A stretch of DNA of 64,000 bases from Sequoia sempervirens (lineage: Eukaryota > Streptophyta > Pinopsida > Cupressales > Cupressaceae): positions 490,800,711 to 490,864,710 of the forward strand of contig VDFB02270651.1 of the NCBI GenBank assembly GCA_007258455.2, written 5' to 3'. The notes beneath the pieces were generated by a model. That model was not told where the DNA came from. It did not search any database and saw only the letters and a list, made by a program, of their open reading frames with translations. The translations under genes and the position numbers were made by a program. How positions within the stretch are numbered: the first letter of the stretch is position 1; each line of letters begins with the position of its first letter. Positions 34,039 to 46,121 of the stretch are shown in pieces.

Positions 34039-35661
34039 GTGCAAAATGACAACATTTCAACTCTTTCCATCCCTACTATAGACAACATTCATCGCATGCT
34101 TGAAAGTGAAGATGGACTTGATCTTGTGAAAAACATAGCTGAAATCTTTGGAAAACACCTTGCCGCAACAAGTAGTTCCCCTTTACCAATAAGCAATGTC
34201 ACAAGCCAAGGAGGAACTAAAATTCCTCTTCTAATAATAATTGCATCAATACCTACCTATACCAACCCTCAAGTCACAAAAAAAATGCAACAATTTAGTA
34301 ATGTGATTCCTTCCTTGGGTATTCCTGCTAGCATCCCTAGTTCCTTTGTGACATCACATGTTATATCCCCTACCATTTTACCACCTATAAGCATTCCATT
34401 CACTTGTCCCTTGAACACATACACCCCTTCACCATTTTCACTTCCATCTCATAACACAAGCAATCACCCTCTCATAACTCAACTCTTCCAAACCATTTCA
34501 TCACTTCAAAAACAAATTTCCACCATCAACAAAAATCAAAATGGTCCACCTACATATTATGTTAGGAGTAGTCCATTGTCCTTGGAGATATTGTGAACAC
34601 TGATGCCAAAAGGTGTAGAGGTGCCTATATTTGAAAAATATGGAGGAAAGGGAGATCCTTCTAACCATGTCAATGCATACACCACTTTATGTAGTGACTT
34701 TTTCCTTAATTACTGCCTTGGAAGGGTTCTCCTCTTTACCAAACAACTCAATTTGTTCATTCAATGAACTCATCGAAGAATTTGTAAACCATTTCCAAGT
34801 GCACATGACTCCTAAGATGACCTTGGCTCATTTAATGAGATGTAAGCAAAAATAAGAAAATATAATTGGCTTCATCTGATGCTATCAATCACTTTATTTC
34901 CAAATCAATGTCAAGGTCCCCGACCCTCACCTTCAAAAGATGTTCATAGAAAATTTACAAACCAAGATTCAATACAATCTCACCATGATGCAATTTCCAT
35001 CCTTTATGCACTTGTGTACTCCTCTCCATGATTATCAAAATTTGGTTAGTAGTCACTCGCGATACAAAGTCCACTTCTAGCCGAATCGAGAAAACTGAGC
35101 CTGTAAACCAAAAAAATCCCCAACCTTTAAAAAAAGGGAATTCCTTCAATTCAATCCCCCTCAACAAACAACTCAAAATCCCAATAACCAAGTAGTTTTT
35201 AAAGCCATGATACTCTTTAGCTATGGGGACCCAAAGAGACAATTCACTCCCCTACCTGATACCCTTCATAACATAATGTCCCAACTTTTAGAAAAGCAAA
35301 TGATCACCTTTCCTCCCATCAAAACACTCAACTCTAATAATCCTTTAACTGTGAGCTTTAGATAAAATGCTTATTTCCACTACCACCAAAAAAATGGACA
35401 TGACATGGAACATTGTAAGCATCTTAAACATCTTGTGCAAGACCTCGTTGATTATGGTCATCTTTCTGTTGGAGGTGTTAGTGATCAAGGAAATATGTTT
35501 GTTGCCCCTCTTAACCAAAACTTGCAAATATTTACCAACCCCATTCCAAAACATACTATTTCATTTGTCAAATCCAACAAAACTCGAAAGAATGATGTGA
35601 TGAATGTTGACATAGATGAGGATAACAATGTTCCTATTCAACATGATACTCTCAATAACAA
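34039..35661 (+). pseudogene. Element D gag (frameshifted, split by element C)
   Basis: Frame 34039-34596 gives a Ser/Pro/Thr-rich start region. The core follows in two frames: VPIFEKYGGKGDPSNHVNAY (about 34620-34690), then FSSLPNNSICSFNELIEEFV and HLMRCKQK (to 34855). NAYFHYHQKNGHDMEHCKHL at about 35369-35430 resembles the Cys/His zinc-knuckle region of plant Ty3 gags, with one Cys missing. The frame runs to the edge of element C; joined across C it continues in frame into 39471. Gag packages the RNA. Frameshifts make this copy dead. Confidence 0.75.
35657..35661. other. Target duplication, left side of element C
   Basis: AACAA, repeated exactly at 39466-39470. Removing C and one AACAA restores an uninterrupted reading frame of D. 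Confidence 0.85.
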
Positions 35662-36875
35662 TGGTGTAGGAGCACCCATGAGATTTCAGTTTTTTCATTG
35701 TTTTGGTTTTGTGTATCTCTTAATATGTAATAAGGTCCTTTTGGATCATGTTTATGTTTGTAAGGGTATATATGAGGTCTTAGGAGGATAGGTGTGGTCA
35801 AGTTGTCAAAAATGTAAAAGTTGCTATAGGTTTTAAAAGCTATCAATATTGTCTAAAATGTTACAAATTGTGGAATTTGAAGAGTAACATGGTGTAAATG
35901 AAGGAATTAGAACAGTTGTAGTTTGAAAATCAGTTTTAAATGTTTCGTAAATTTTTAAATAGTTTTGGGGAGGTCGAAACCAAGGTTGGTGGTTATAATT
36001 TTTGAAGTTTAAGCAATAAAATTCCTTTGTTTTTCTACAAATTTGAATGTTGCATCATTGTTCTTTGATGTAGTACAGTACTATACAGAATTTTCATGAT
36101 TTTCACATAATTGGGTGTGATAGAATATTGAATTAATTTTATTTTCAATTGGTTTGGTTCATTTTTTCTAAGTCTTATGTAAGTTATGATCAAATTGGCG
36201 ATTGCCACTTCTAGATTTTTTCTATAACAGACTTGTTGTAGCACGTGGTACGGATTTGATATTCTATATCTTGATCTCAAACTAATTGGGATTGAAATAA
36301 ATGTGAATCTAATTTCTAGAGCACTTGGTCTCATTGCTTTTTGTTGAGTTTGGAGAGAGATATTTCAATTTTGACAAAAACAATTCAAAACTGTCATAAA
36401 CCCTAGACAGAGTAACTAGTGACTTTCAAAATATGATTTCTCATGGCTCCCATGGTGGAGAATTCTAAATTTTTGTGTGGGAGTTTGAATGTTGTATATT
36501 ACCATGTTCCAAAGTTTTAGGGTCCCATATTAAGGTTTTCACCTGTTTTGATGATGCCCTAGGTCTGATTTTTCATGTTTTAGGCTTAATTTGTAGAAGG
36601 ATAGTCCATTTTTGAAAGATTTTGTAGAAAGTAACCTACCCTAATTTTGAGATATGTTGTATAAACCCTAAATGGGTATCCAAAACTATGTTTACTTTTT
36701 TGGAGATCATTTCTGCACAAAAAATTATGGCTAGAAAACCCCAATTTGTTGCCCCCATATTTTAATTTTTAAAGATTGAAGGCTTGTGAGGAAAAAACCC
36801 ACCAAGTGATGATTTTGGCTTTCAACATTGGTTAATTTAGGTTTTTTTGGAGTTTTCCTCCCATGATCTACATCA
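35662..36875 (+). repeat. Element C 5' LTR
   Basis: Starts TGGTGTAGGAGCACCC and ends TCTACATCA. Direct repeat of 38259-39465 with scattered changes and small indels. No gene in it; the plus frame 35405-35791 runs into it from D gag. Confidence 0.85.
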
Positions 36876-36878
36876 AAT

Positions 36879-36893
36879 TGGCATTGCAGCCTG
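36879..36893 (+). other. Element C primer binding site (degraded)
   Basis: TGGCATTGCAGCCTG lies three bases after the LTR. It matches the plant initiator Met tRNA site TGGTATCAGAGCC in most positions. Confidence 0.5.
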
Positions 36894-38258
36894 AAGATAT
36901 GGGAAAGATAAGTTTTTGGAGTTTATGTGTTGTCTTTTTGTAGGTTGAAGCAAGAACCTGGATGCCAAAAGACTAAGTAGTGAAGAAAGGAGGAAACCTA
37001 GGTGAGGTATCACAAAAATAAGAGAATCAAGGTGAAAGAGATTTTTTTGAGAAAGAAGAATGAAAATATTGAGAAGATTAGTCTGTGGAGACTTGTAGAG
37101 TAAGGAGGTCACAAGCAAGAAATAAGAGAAAAGTGAGATGAAGAAGAAGGATGAGAAGTAAAACAAATTAATATTGAGAAAAAAATAATATACTTGAGGC
37201 AAGCCTTGGAAAAAATGGAAAAAGAATGAGAAATAATGCAAGAAAGAATGAAACTTTAGGTGCAACAATTGCTTGAGAGAGCAAACCAAGAATAAGGTTG
37301 GAATTTACCAATAAAGAAGAAGGTTACGTGGCCTATCAAGAAGATCATTCAGAGGAGAAGAAGGCAAGAGGGGATAGTAGAATCATACATTAAAGAATCT
37401 TTGTTGATGAAGGAAGATCAAAATCCATCTAAGAAAAGAGGAAGAGGAAAGTAATACAATGGTAAGCAAACCTAGGACTATTTTGACATCAACAAGCATT
37501 GAAGAGTTTCCTTAGGAAGCTATGGATGTCTTGAAGGATCATGTAGACATAGTGGTTGATAAATTTTCTGACTTTTTTCTTCAAAGGAAAGGTGTTAGTC
37601 ACTATTTTACCTTTTGTTCTAGGGGCTAGTATGTAATATACAACAACCTATAACAACAAAATGAAGAATGTGATGTGTCTCAAGAAGGAGATGGTGCCAA
37701 TACAAATGATGCACTTGTTTGAGAAGTTGCAAATGAAAGATATTTTGATGCTAAAGGTAAGAGGATTGATGGGAAAGAGATTGTAGAGTTGAGAAAAAAA
37801 TGTTTGAAGGGAAAAGAAGGTATGGAGTAGCATAATAACCAAACTGAGTCGTAGATGGAAGATAGACAGTTAGACAAGCATCCACTACAAGTGGAGCAAC
37901 AAAAGGGAGTTGTAGATGTTAGAGGCAAGGAGAGAAGACAAAGTGTTTTTGATGAGGTTGCAAACTTGAGAGACAAGAAACCTAAGGTGAAAATGAAACA
38001 ATCCATTGAAGGGGAACAAGGTACTATTGGAGTGCATGGCATTGAGGTGCAAATGGAGGACAAATTTATATTGACAAGTTCAAATATCTTTTCCAAGTGT
38101 TCAAGAAACCTACAGTGAATATCAAGAAAGCATGGAATTATTCCAAAGAAGAAAATGTGCAAGGATTTAAAGACATTAGACAAGAGTTTTCAAGCATGAT
38201 TCTCAAGTTGCTACCTTCTATTCAAGTGGAGCTTGAATCTTTTCTTTGCCTGGGAGTA
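36894..38258 (+). CDS. Element C charged protein(s) of unknown function, decayed
   Basis: The internal region is purine-rich and codes, with stops, for a Lys/Glu-rich protein. Open parts are 37855-38118 (KERRQSVFDEVANLRDKKPK) and 38097-38432, which runs into the 3' LTR, as the last frame of element B does. A short piece before it (DAKGKRIDGKEIVELRKKCL, about 37745-37805) fits the same protein. No family is recognised. Composition resembles the element B linker, but I cannot show homology. Confidence 0.35.
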
Positions 38259-39465
38259 TGGTGTAGGAGCACCCATGCAATTTTGGTTTTTTCATTGTTT
38301 TGGTTTTGTGTCTCTCTCTTATGTAATACGGTACTTTTGGATCATGTTTATGTTTTTAAGGGTCTAGATGAGGTCTTAGGAGGATATGTGTGGTCAAGTT
38401 GTAAAAAATGTAAAAGTTGCTATCAGTTTTAAAAGTTGTTAATATTGTCTAAAATGTTGCAAATTGTAGAATTTGAATTGTCACATGGTGTAAATGAAGG
38501 AATTAGAATAGTTTTAGTTTGAAAATTAGTTTTAAATGGCTGGTACATGTTTAAATAGCCTTGGGTAGGTCGAAACCAAGGTTGGTGGTTACAATTTTTA
38601 AGTTTCAGGAATAAAATTCCTTTGTTTTTTTGCAAATCTTAATGTTGTATCAATTTTCTTTGATGTAGTATAGTACTGTACAAAATTTTCACGATCTTCA
38701 CATGATTGGGTGCAATATAGGATTGAGATAGCTTTCATTTTCAATTATTTTTGTTGATTTTTGTTAAGTTTTATGTAAGTTATGATCAAATTGGTGATTG
38801 CCACTTCTAGATTTTTTTGTAACTGACCTATTGCAACATGTTGTGTTGATTTTATATTCTATATCTTGATCTCAAACTAACTTGGATTGAAAGAAATGTG
38901 AATCTAATTTTTAATGCACTTGGTCTCATCAATTTTTGTTGAGTTTGGAGAGAGATATTGCAATTTTGGCAAAAATAGTTCAAAACTGTCATAAACCCTA
39001 GGCAAAGTAGCTAGTGACTTTCAAAATATGATTTCTCATGGTTTCCATGGTAGAGAATTCTATTTTTTTGTGTGGGAGTCTAAATGTTGTATAATACCAT
39101 GCTCTGAAGTTGCAGGGTTCCATATTAAGGTTTGCATGTGTTTTGATGATGCCCTAGGTTTGTTTTTCATGTTTTAGGCTTAATTAGCATAAGAAAAGTC
39201 CATTTTTGAGGGATTCCATAAAAGTAACCTACCTTGATTTTGAGATATGCTATATAAAACTCAAATGGGTATCTAGAATTGTGTTTACTTTTTGGAGATA
39301 ATTTCTACACTTAAATTTATGGCCAAAATACTCATTTTTCTACCCTCGTGTTTTAGGTTTTAAGGATTGAAGGCTTATTAGCAAAAACCCACCAAGTGAT
39401 GATTTAGGTTTTCAAGATTGGTTGATTTAGGTTATTTTGGAGTTGTCCTACCCTTCTCTATGTCA
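38259..39465 (+). repeat. Element C 3' LTR
   Basis: A 1207-bp partner of 35662-36875, ending CTATGTCA next to the AACAA duplication at 39466-39470. Confidence 0.85.
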
Positions 39466-39945
39466 AACAATCCTATAAAAGAAATGGTAGGAGTAATAGA
39501 CATCATCCCTCGTAAGGGCCAAACTAAGAACCCTCTTGACATTGTTATCTCCTCTAAAGATATACTTAAACATGCACCCGAGTCTAATAATGGGATACTA
39601 ATAGATCTTGCCTATGGAGAGAATGTGATCACTGAGGAATTCTTACTTTTTCATGAGCTCTATCAAGACATATATGACAATCTGAAAGCATGGATCAAGA
39701 CACACAATGGTTTTGCTTTCCCTATGATCAGATCAATCACCTTACCATTGCAAATAAGACCAAAAATATTAGATGTTGCATTCTCCATCATCTTGCAATC
39801 AGATCAATTTCTTGTGAAGCTAGGCTACCCATGGCTTCGCTCCATGAAATTTTCCCCTTTAGTTGTACATAAATGCTTAAAGTTTCCCCTTGATAATGAA
39901 GTATTCACCATCCACCATAGTGGCTTTAACCCTTTGTCTTCCTAA
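39466..39945 (+). pseudogene. Element D protease-like segment
   Basis: Joined in frame to D gag when element C is removed. QSDQFLVKLGYPWLRSMKFS and VVHKCLKFPLDNEV resemble the block that follows the active site in plant retropepsins (LLGRPWI, then a His/Lys-rich stretch). A clear DSG-type active site is not visible, so the catalytic half is doubtful. The frame stays open to 39945. It differs from the protease of E and H. Confidence 0.5.
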
Positions 39946-39973
39946 GGTAATTTTTCTTTAGATTCCTTTTGGC

Positions 39974-40618
39974 TTGAACCTATGGAACCTATCAAACCAT
40001 GAGAAGAATTATTTTTTATTTTCCTATCAAAAGTTCAAGGAAAAGAAGATAGCAAAATTGTCCCTCCAAAACATGTCCCCACCCACCATCGAGACTACCA
40101 TCCTTGACAAAACCATTCTTGAACCTAAAGAAGTTTCAAATAACCAAGACCAACCTAAAAATGAACCTTCACCTACCTCATACAAAAGACCAAGAGATAA
40201 TGAAAATAACCCTATCACACCTCCTCGAATAAAAAAAGTTTACAAAGTCAATGAGAAAGTGGTTGAACCACCTCTCATGGTTCCTTCCATTCCTCTGCTT
40301 AGAGAAGAAAAGAAACCTATGGTTGATCAACCCACTCCTACAAAAATGCAACTTGAAAACAAAACTAAAAGAAATAGAGGTGCTAGAGAGCATAGGCATC
40401 GATGTCATGCCATTGCTCGTAGGTTACATGAAGAATTAAACAAAGAAAATAAAGATCCAAACTTGACTGAAGTGAAATGCATGAGGACACTCCTTCCCAA
40501 CCAAAACAAAACAATCCAATACAACAACCACAAAATGAGTTTTACTTATCCATGGATATTATCATTTGTCCTCCTATTGTGGTTAACTTGGATGATGATG
40601 ACGAGGTTGCTAGTGTGA
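39974..40618 (+). CDS. Element D basic linker protein
   Basis: An open frame of about 214 codons after the protease segment. It is Pro/Glu/Asn/Lys-rich and has a strongly basic patch (KRNRGAREHRHRCHAIARRL). In other plant Ty3 polyproteins such a linker lies between protease and RT. Here the coding region ends, and no RT follows before the 3' LTR. An overlapping acidic piece (VVNLDDDDEVASV) near 40580-40615 may be its true C-terminal continuation after a frameshift. Confidence 0.45.
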   Translation: MNLWNLSNHEKNYFLFSYQKFKEKKIAKLSLQNMSPPTIETTILDKTILEPKEVSNNQDQPKNEPSPTSYKRPRDNENNPITPPRIKKVYKVNEKVVEPPLMVPSIPLLREEKKPMVDQPTPTKMQLENKTKRNRGAREHRHRCHAIARRLHEELNKENKDPNLTEVKCMRTLLPNQNKTIQYNNHKMSFTYPWILSFVLLLWLTWMMMTRLLV

Positions 40619-40669
40619 TCCTAAGAATTTTATCCTACTCTATTGTGCAAAATAACTAAAAAATGCAAG

Positions 40670-41985
40670 TGATAAAAGACTAAGAACACTTCAAGATTAG
40701 CCTAAGGAGTGATAAAACAAGAAGGAAAATGGATAGAATAAGATGCAAATGATTTCACCTTCCTTGTTGTTGATGACTCCTTGGTTGGCCCTTGCTTGGA
40801 ATGATTTGTGTACTCCTTAGATGATTTCTTGAGTGACTAAATGCAAGATAAACTTATGAAAAATGATTAGAATGGGTAGCTAGATGATAGTGGATGATTG
40901 AGAATGCAAATTGGCAGCATGTAGTTATGAAAATCCAAAGTGTTGAAAATGCCCTTGAGGAGGGGGTACATTTATAGAAGAATTTGAATTCTCTAGAGAA
41001 TTCAACGGTTGAGATTCATCCAACAAGGCCAAGATGAAGGGCTATGGTGAGTTGAGAATCCCCAAGCCCCCACATCTTGACATGTGGATGGTGAAGTGGC
41101 CAAGAGAAGATGAGGTGTAGGTGAGGTGTCAAAAAAGGTACATGAGGTGGAGGAAAGACAAGCACCTTGGGGAGTGAGGAGATTTCCTCAAAAAGGGATT
41201 CCTTGTCCCCAAGTGGGAGTGAAAGGGACATTTGAAGAATTTTGGAATTCCTCAAAAATATACATGGGAAAAGGAAAGGTGGTTGGGGATATAAATGTGA
41301 ATTAAAAATTCACATTCCTAGGAGGATCTAGAGGATAAAAGGTGGGCTCCAAAAATGTGGGACTTGGTCACATGTGGAGATTGTGACAAGTCCAAGGTTC
41401 TAGAAGCCTTGGAAGGATGGAATGTGAATTAAAAATTCACATATAAAGGAGGGGAATCTAGGATAAATAAATGTGAATTAAAAATTCACATGGGAAAGGG
41501 GGTCAATGCCAAAAGAAGGTAAATGCAAAGGATGGCTAAAAAGTGGTGCTAAATTGGCTAATGACCTTGGTTAAGGTTGTGCAAATATTGGATTAGGCTA
41601 ATTAATGGAAGATTAGAGGCAAGTGGAAAATGTAGGAGGATGTGACATTAATCTTTGATTAAGAGGATGCACATCATAATCATGAATTAATTAAATTAAT
41701 TCAGATTAGGGCAAGATTATGGAGGATGTGACATGGAGAGAGAAAATGAAGAATTTTAAATTGATTTTAAATCAAAAGGGTAAAAATGACTAAATTAAAT
41801 AAATTAGTGTATTTATTTAATTTAGAGAGGAAGAAGGTGAAAGATAAAGTATTAATTATTAAATTAAATACTTTACCGATATGAGACAAAAGGTGTAATA
41901 TTAATTTAGTAAATTATATTTAATATGATAGACGAAAAGGGAATAAATTTAATCATATGGGAGTGATTAAATTTAGATGTCTACA
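40670..41985 (-). repeat. Probable solo LTR inside element D
   Basis: On the minus strand the segment starts TGTAGACATCTAAATTTAAT, which looks like an LTR start, and ends CTTTTATCA. It has a TATA-like TTCTATAAATG near 40973-40983 and no open frame. No partner copy with internal sequence is present in the window. Flanks GCAAG and GGTAG do not match well, so the edges are uncertain. It contains three copies of one palindrome. Confidence 0.55.
41295..41491. repeat. Three copies of a perfect 21-bp palindrome
   Basis: ATGTGAATT, AAA, AATTCACAT at 41295-41315, 41422-41442 and 41471-41491. All three are identical, and each follows an A/T-rich or GGAT-containing stretch. They could act as protein-binding sites or hairpins in the LTR. 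Confidence 0.75.
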
Positions 41986-43832
41986 GGTAGAATTGATGAA
42001 GAGGTGCATAATGAATTGAATACATTATTTTCCTCTTCTCTAAGCATAGATGAAAAATATCCTACAAAGAGTGTTTAAACTTGGTACTGACCCAAGTTCA
42101 ACACTTGCTATTGTTCCTTTGGCTAGTTGAATTCCTTTAGTATACAATGAAAATGATTAGGATGTCGACGAACTGCTAATAAGTTAACTTGCACATGTCT
42201 TACTATTCTTTTGCATTATTTATTTCTTTTTCTTGTGTGATTGCATGTGCATAATGTGATCCCTTGTGAAATTATGTTTAATGTTCTCTCTCTCTTTGTG
42301 ACATTTTTCTATTTGTACCTTCATTCCTCTCTAAGTCGTAAATCTTTTATATATTTTTTTTATCTCTTTCATTTGTCTTGTGTTTTCCTTTTAGGGATGA
42401 TGCAAGGTGTTGAGACATTCATGTCCCTTCCATGTTGACCCAAAAGGATTTTTATTTGCTTTTTCTAATCTTTTTGAATTCATCTTGTGTTTTCCTTTTG
42501 GGGATGATGCAAGGTGTCGAGAGATTCATGTATCTTCCATGTTGACCCAAAATGGTTTTTCTTTGTTTTTTCTCTTTTTGTGTCATTCTTCCAGTTCTAT
42601 TGATATTTGGGGGATGATGACAGTTTCAAGCTCTCTAAAAAAATTGCAGCAAAGAACATACTTACTCTAAATCCATAGATCCCTTATGTGTTTGGTGTTT
42701 TAATTTTTGGAGCAACCCCTCTCTTTTCCTTTTTCTCTTGCATGACTTAGCTTTACTTGGAAACATATGACTTAGCATAGGGATTTCTAAGTTAGCTCTC
42801 ATGTCTTCTTCTTTGTTTTTATTTTTCATTTGCTACTTTAAAGTAATTGCTCATAGTATGGTGTTTAATAATTTCTTTATTTAGTAGGGGCATACATTCG
42901 TATTATTCTTTTGAATTTTCCTTTTTCATGGTTTATGGTGTAGTTTTCTTACTTCATATGATGCATTTTTTTCTTTGTGGATGACATTGGGTGTGATGTC
43001 CTTCAAGAGCATGACCTCTCTTAGCATATTACATTCCTCTTGGTGGGTTGATGTGAAACACTACATCCCCTAAGTTGTGAATCTTCTATTCTTTGATTGG
43101 TCCTCTCTTGGGGACATTAGGCACAATGTTCCCTAAGTTAATACCTCACATAAACTAAGCAAGACTCCTTTGAAAATTTCCTATTTTACATTTTTGTATT
43201 TGTCATTATATGGCCACCTTGCACAAATCAACTTGCATTCCTGTAGTGCCATCTTGTTTGTTCATGAGCTCTAAGCATATGATGTTTTGCTTGTCTTGTG
43301 AAGCTCAAAAGTCATTTTTGTGTAGTGTCTTACTAAAGTTATCAAGAGGTATAACTTTGGTATGGTTTGAACCAGCAGCCCTACTAAGGCATGAATTTTC
43401 CCATAGCCACTTACGTGTGTGTGTGAATGCATACCAGCCATGAGTGTATGTTTCTCACCATTTTGGACTTCTCACCCGATGAACAGACAAGAGTTTCATC
43501 ATCTCAGAGTGAGTATACATTTTTTGGACAAACAACCTAGATCTGATCCACATCGTGATGGAAAAATGGTTGAAGCTTGATCTAACTCTATTTTATACCT
43601 TTTCACTTTTCATCTTTGATAGTACATGCTTGTGCCTTGTTGTTTTTCATTATATCATTCTCATGTGTGTTCTTTTGTGCCTATGATGATTTGTCATGGG
43701 GGCTTGATCACCCCTCTTGATCTTCATCCCATCTTATTCGCATTGGTACACTTGGACCCCTCTTGATGAATGTTGGTATACATTAGTTTGAGTTTGAAGG
43801 AAGTTCATCCTTTCAATAAAGTGGGGGCTAGA
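41986..43832 (+). other. Element D long 3' untranslated region
   Basis: About 1.8 kb with no gene. Patches are shared with E (48730-49570 and 56811-57188) and H (28046-30490). It includes an imperfect local repeat at 42391-42560 (GATGATGCAAGGTGT twice). It ends in the purine tract AAAGTGGGGGCTAGA (43818-43832) before the 3' LTR. Confidence 0.55.
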
Positions 43833-44358
43833 TGGAGTCACTAAAAAAGTAACCCTTCTAATTTTTCTAGCTTGTTTGGGCCCTCGTGACCTTGGCTTAA
43901 TGTTGCCTTGATTTAGTGTTGCAATCTGGATGACACATTCACATTAAATATTGGGCCCTTGTGAACTAATGGATTTTAATGGGACATTGCTTAAGTGTTG
44001 TGAAGTGTTGCAATTCACTTTCACACTTTCCTAAGGTCTTATTAATTAATTGCATCTAATAAACCCATTTTTAATTAAAATCAACCTTAATCTTGCCTTA
44101 TTTAGAGTGTTGTAAAGTGTTGTAACACACTTTCACATTCCTCTAGGCTTGTCATTAATAATTGGGCTTTCTTATGCTTTAATTGGCCCTATTTTGCATC
44201 CACAAGCCTCATTTATTGCATATTTTCAAGGATAATCCTTACACCAATCAGTATCCAATCATAATTCAGGTGTTTTTGGCTTGTGTGACCCAAATCTAGT
44301 GATCTGGGACTCATTCACCACCTTGGGCGAATGGGTCCCACCTGGATGTTTTGGCCTC
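43833..44358 (+). repeat. Element D 3' LTR, left part
   Basis: Matches the first 500 bp of the D 5' LTR. It carries a palindrome at 44306-44339 and is cut by element E; the rest resumes at 58955. Confidence 0.85.
44354..44358. other. Target duplication, left side of element E
   Basis: GCCTC here and ACCTC at 58950-58954; four of five bases match. Confidence 0.65.
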
Positions 44359-44916
44359 TGTGTCATCAAAAATTGTACCCTTTGCTTGAAATGGGATTAA
44401 TTCATGATTAATTGGACTTAATGAGGCCCTAATCTAGTGTTGTGAGGAATTTTATGTGTCCACACTAGGTCTTGGACCCTTGTAAATCAAATAATATGTG
44501 TTTATTAACATCTTGTAAAGGTGTTGTAAAGTCTTGTAATAAGCTTTCACGCTTTTCTAGACTTAATTAACTTATTTCTTCCTAAATTCAACATTGTTAT
44601 TACATTAATCTAAAAGGTTCTTAATGCAAACATAATGATAAACTAGTGTTGTAATGTGATTTACACATCTACATTGGTTCTTATGCATTTCTAGGCTATA
44701 TGTACCTAATCTTAGTGTTGTAAAGTGCATTTAATTGCACTTTCACATTGATTTATGTTTCCCAATCCCTATTCAACATTTACATCATCACTAACATGTC
44801 CTATTTTACCCATATTGTGCATCCAAAGGCTTTAATTGATCAAACACCTGACAAGATAGCATTTTAAACCTTGTTTCCTATCTCCTTAGCTTCATAGGTG
44901 TCATAATGACCCCTAT

Positions 44917-44950
44917 GGGACCCATTTGTGATGCTTGGTGAATGAGTCCT
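44917..44950 (+). repeat. Palindrome upstream of the TATA box, E 5' LTR
   Basis: GGGACCCATTTGTGA then TGCTTGGTGAATGAGTCC. It is a single copy here, where D has two. Confidence 0.6.
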
Positions 44951-45059
44951 ATCTGGCGCCCATTTTGACCCTTGAGTAGGAAAAAGTGAAGTTTAAAGTT
45001 TATTTTCACTTCATGTCAGCCTATGATGTAGTATTATTGGGTACTACAGAACACTTTTC

Positions 45060-45067
45060 TATAAATA
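45060..45067 (+). promoter_or_regulatory. Element E LTR TATA box
   Basis: TATAAATA; the same box is at 57890 in the 3' LTR. Confidence 0.6.
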
Positions 45068-45276
45068 AGATTTTTTATCCTCATTTTAGACATCAACAAC
45101 ATCCATTATCTCATACACACATGATCTCTTATCATTACTCATTCATCAATCTTTCACTCCAAGTCAAGCAAGTTGGGGTTTCTACATTAGAGATCTTCAA
45201 GTTAGCATTCTAAAGCATTCAAGGGCCGAATCTACATGTTATATTGCAGAAATCCAAGATAAATCATCATTGAAAG

Positions 45277-45416
45277 GTAATATACTCTATTTTTGTGTGC
45301 TTCATTCCTTTATTTAATCATTTTGGTTTAATTACCTAAACGGGGTTTGACCAAGGCAAACCCCCATGCCTTAACAATCAAAAATCTCTTCTTATTTTGT
45401 TTGTATGCAAATTTAG
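45277..45416 (+). other. Predicted intron in element E 5' LTR
   Basis: The donor GAAAG|GTAATATAC and the acceptor TGCAAATTTAG give 140 bp; the 3' LTR gives 142 bp (58104-58245). The hairpin GGGGTTTG..CAAACCCC lies inside at 45342-45364. It is placed like the D intron but has different edge sequences. Confidence 0.45.
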
Positions 45417-45616
45417 GTCCTTTGGAAGCATGAGAATCATTGAATATTTCCTTTCAAATTCATCCAAGTCTTCTTCCCTTCACTCAAGTCAAATCATCAA
45501 CAAAGAGTCATTTTTAAACCCAATTCTGGCAATTTTTGAAGTGGAGACCTGTAGGAGGTAGAAGTACAGATCTAACTTCATAGAATCTTCCTCTAACTTT
45601 CAAAATTTCTATAGGT

Positions 45617-45765
45617 GGACAGATTCACCACCCATGGTGAATGAGTCCCACTTGTAGGCCTAAAAATTGATTTTCTGATATTTCAACTCCCGATAGTCAG
45701 AAATAGGTTTTTGGAAGTTTTTTATAGAAGCAGGACTGATTCACCATGCTTGGTGAATGAGTCCC
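45617..45765 (+). repeat. Palindrome pair downstream of the intron, E 5' LTR
   Basis: 45617-45649 and 45733-45765, 116 bp apart. Both have TTCACCA and TGGTGAA arms fully paired, where D has TTCGCC and GGCGAA. Confidence 0.8.
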
Positions 45766-46121
45766 AATGGCCATTTATAGAAGTTTCAGAGACATTCTAG
45801 AACCTTCCAGTGACATCATTCTACCTCAAGCTACACTCTATTCAATCTCATTAAGTTATGTTTTCATTTATCCAAGTTTCTAGTTCATTTCTGCATAATG
45901 CAATGTGTTTTCAAATAAGTCATAATTCTTAGAGTTTGCATTCATGTTTGATCAATTTCATAGCTTAACTGCACTTAGATCACTCCATTTACATCCTACA
46001 ATATCACTCACATCGTTTATTTGAATGAACTAGTTAGCGTTTTTTGATCTAACCTCTCTCCTTTAGGATGAAAACCCTATAAGAGTTATAGAGTCCATTG
46101 GGTCCAAAAATCTACGGTTCA

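Larger units (their letters stand above)
35662..39465 (+). mobile_element. Element C: small non-autonomous LTR retrotransposon
   Basis: A 3804-bp insertion with LTRs of 1214 and 1207 bp, an exact AACAA target duplication and a degraded initiator-Met-like primer site. The 1383-bp internal region holds charged frames but no gag core, protease, RT or integrase. Its LTR ends (TGGTGTAGGAGCACCC and CATCA or GTCA) match those of element B, so both probably depended on the same partner. Confidence 0.85.
44359..46121 (+). repeat. Element E 5' LTR
   Basis: Starts TGTGTCATC, ends CTACGGTTCA. It contains a palindrome (44917-44950), a TATAAATA box (45060), a predicted intron (45277-45416) and a palindrome pair (45617-45649 and 45733-45765). 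Confidence 0.85.

Noticed and set aside
34039..40618. An integrated plant pararetrovirus, because protease and gag occur without integrase.
   Set aside because: There are clear LTRs, a target duplication and a Ty3-type gag core, and no RT of pararetrovirus type.
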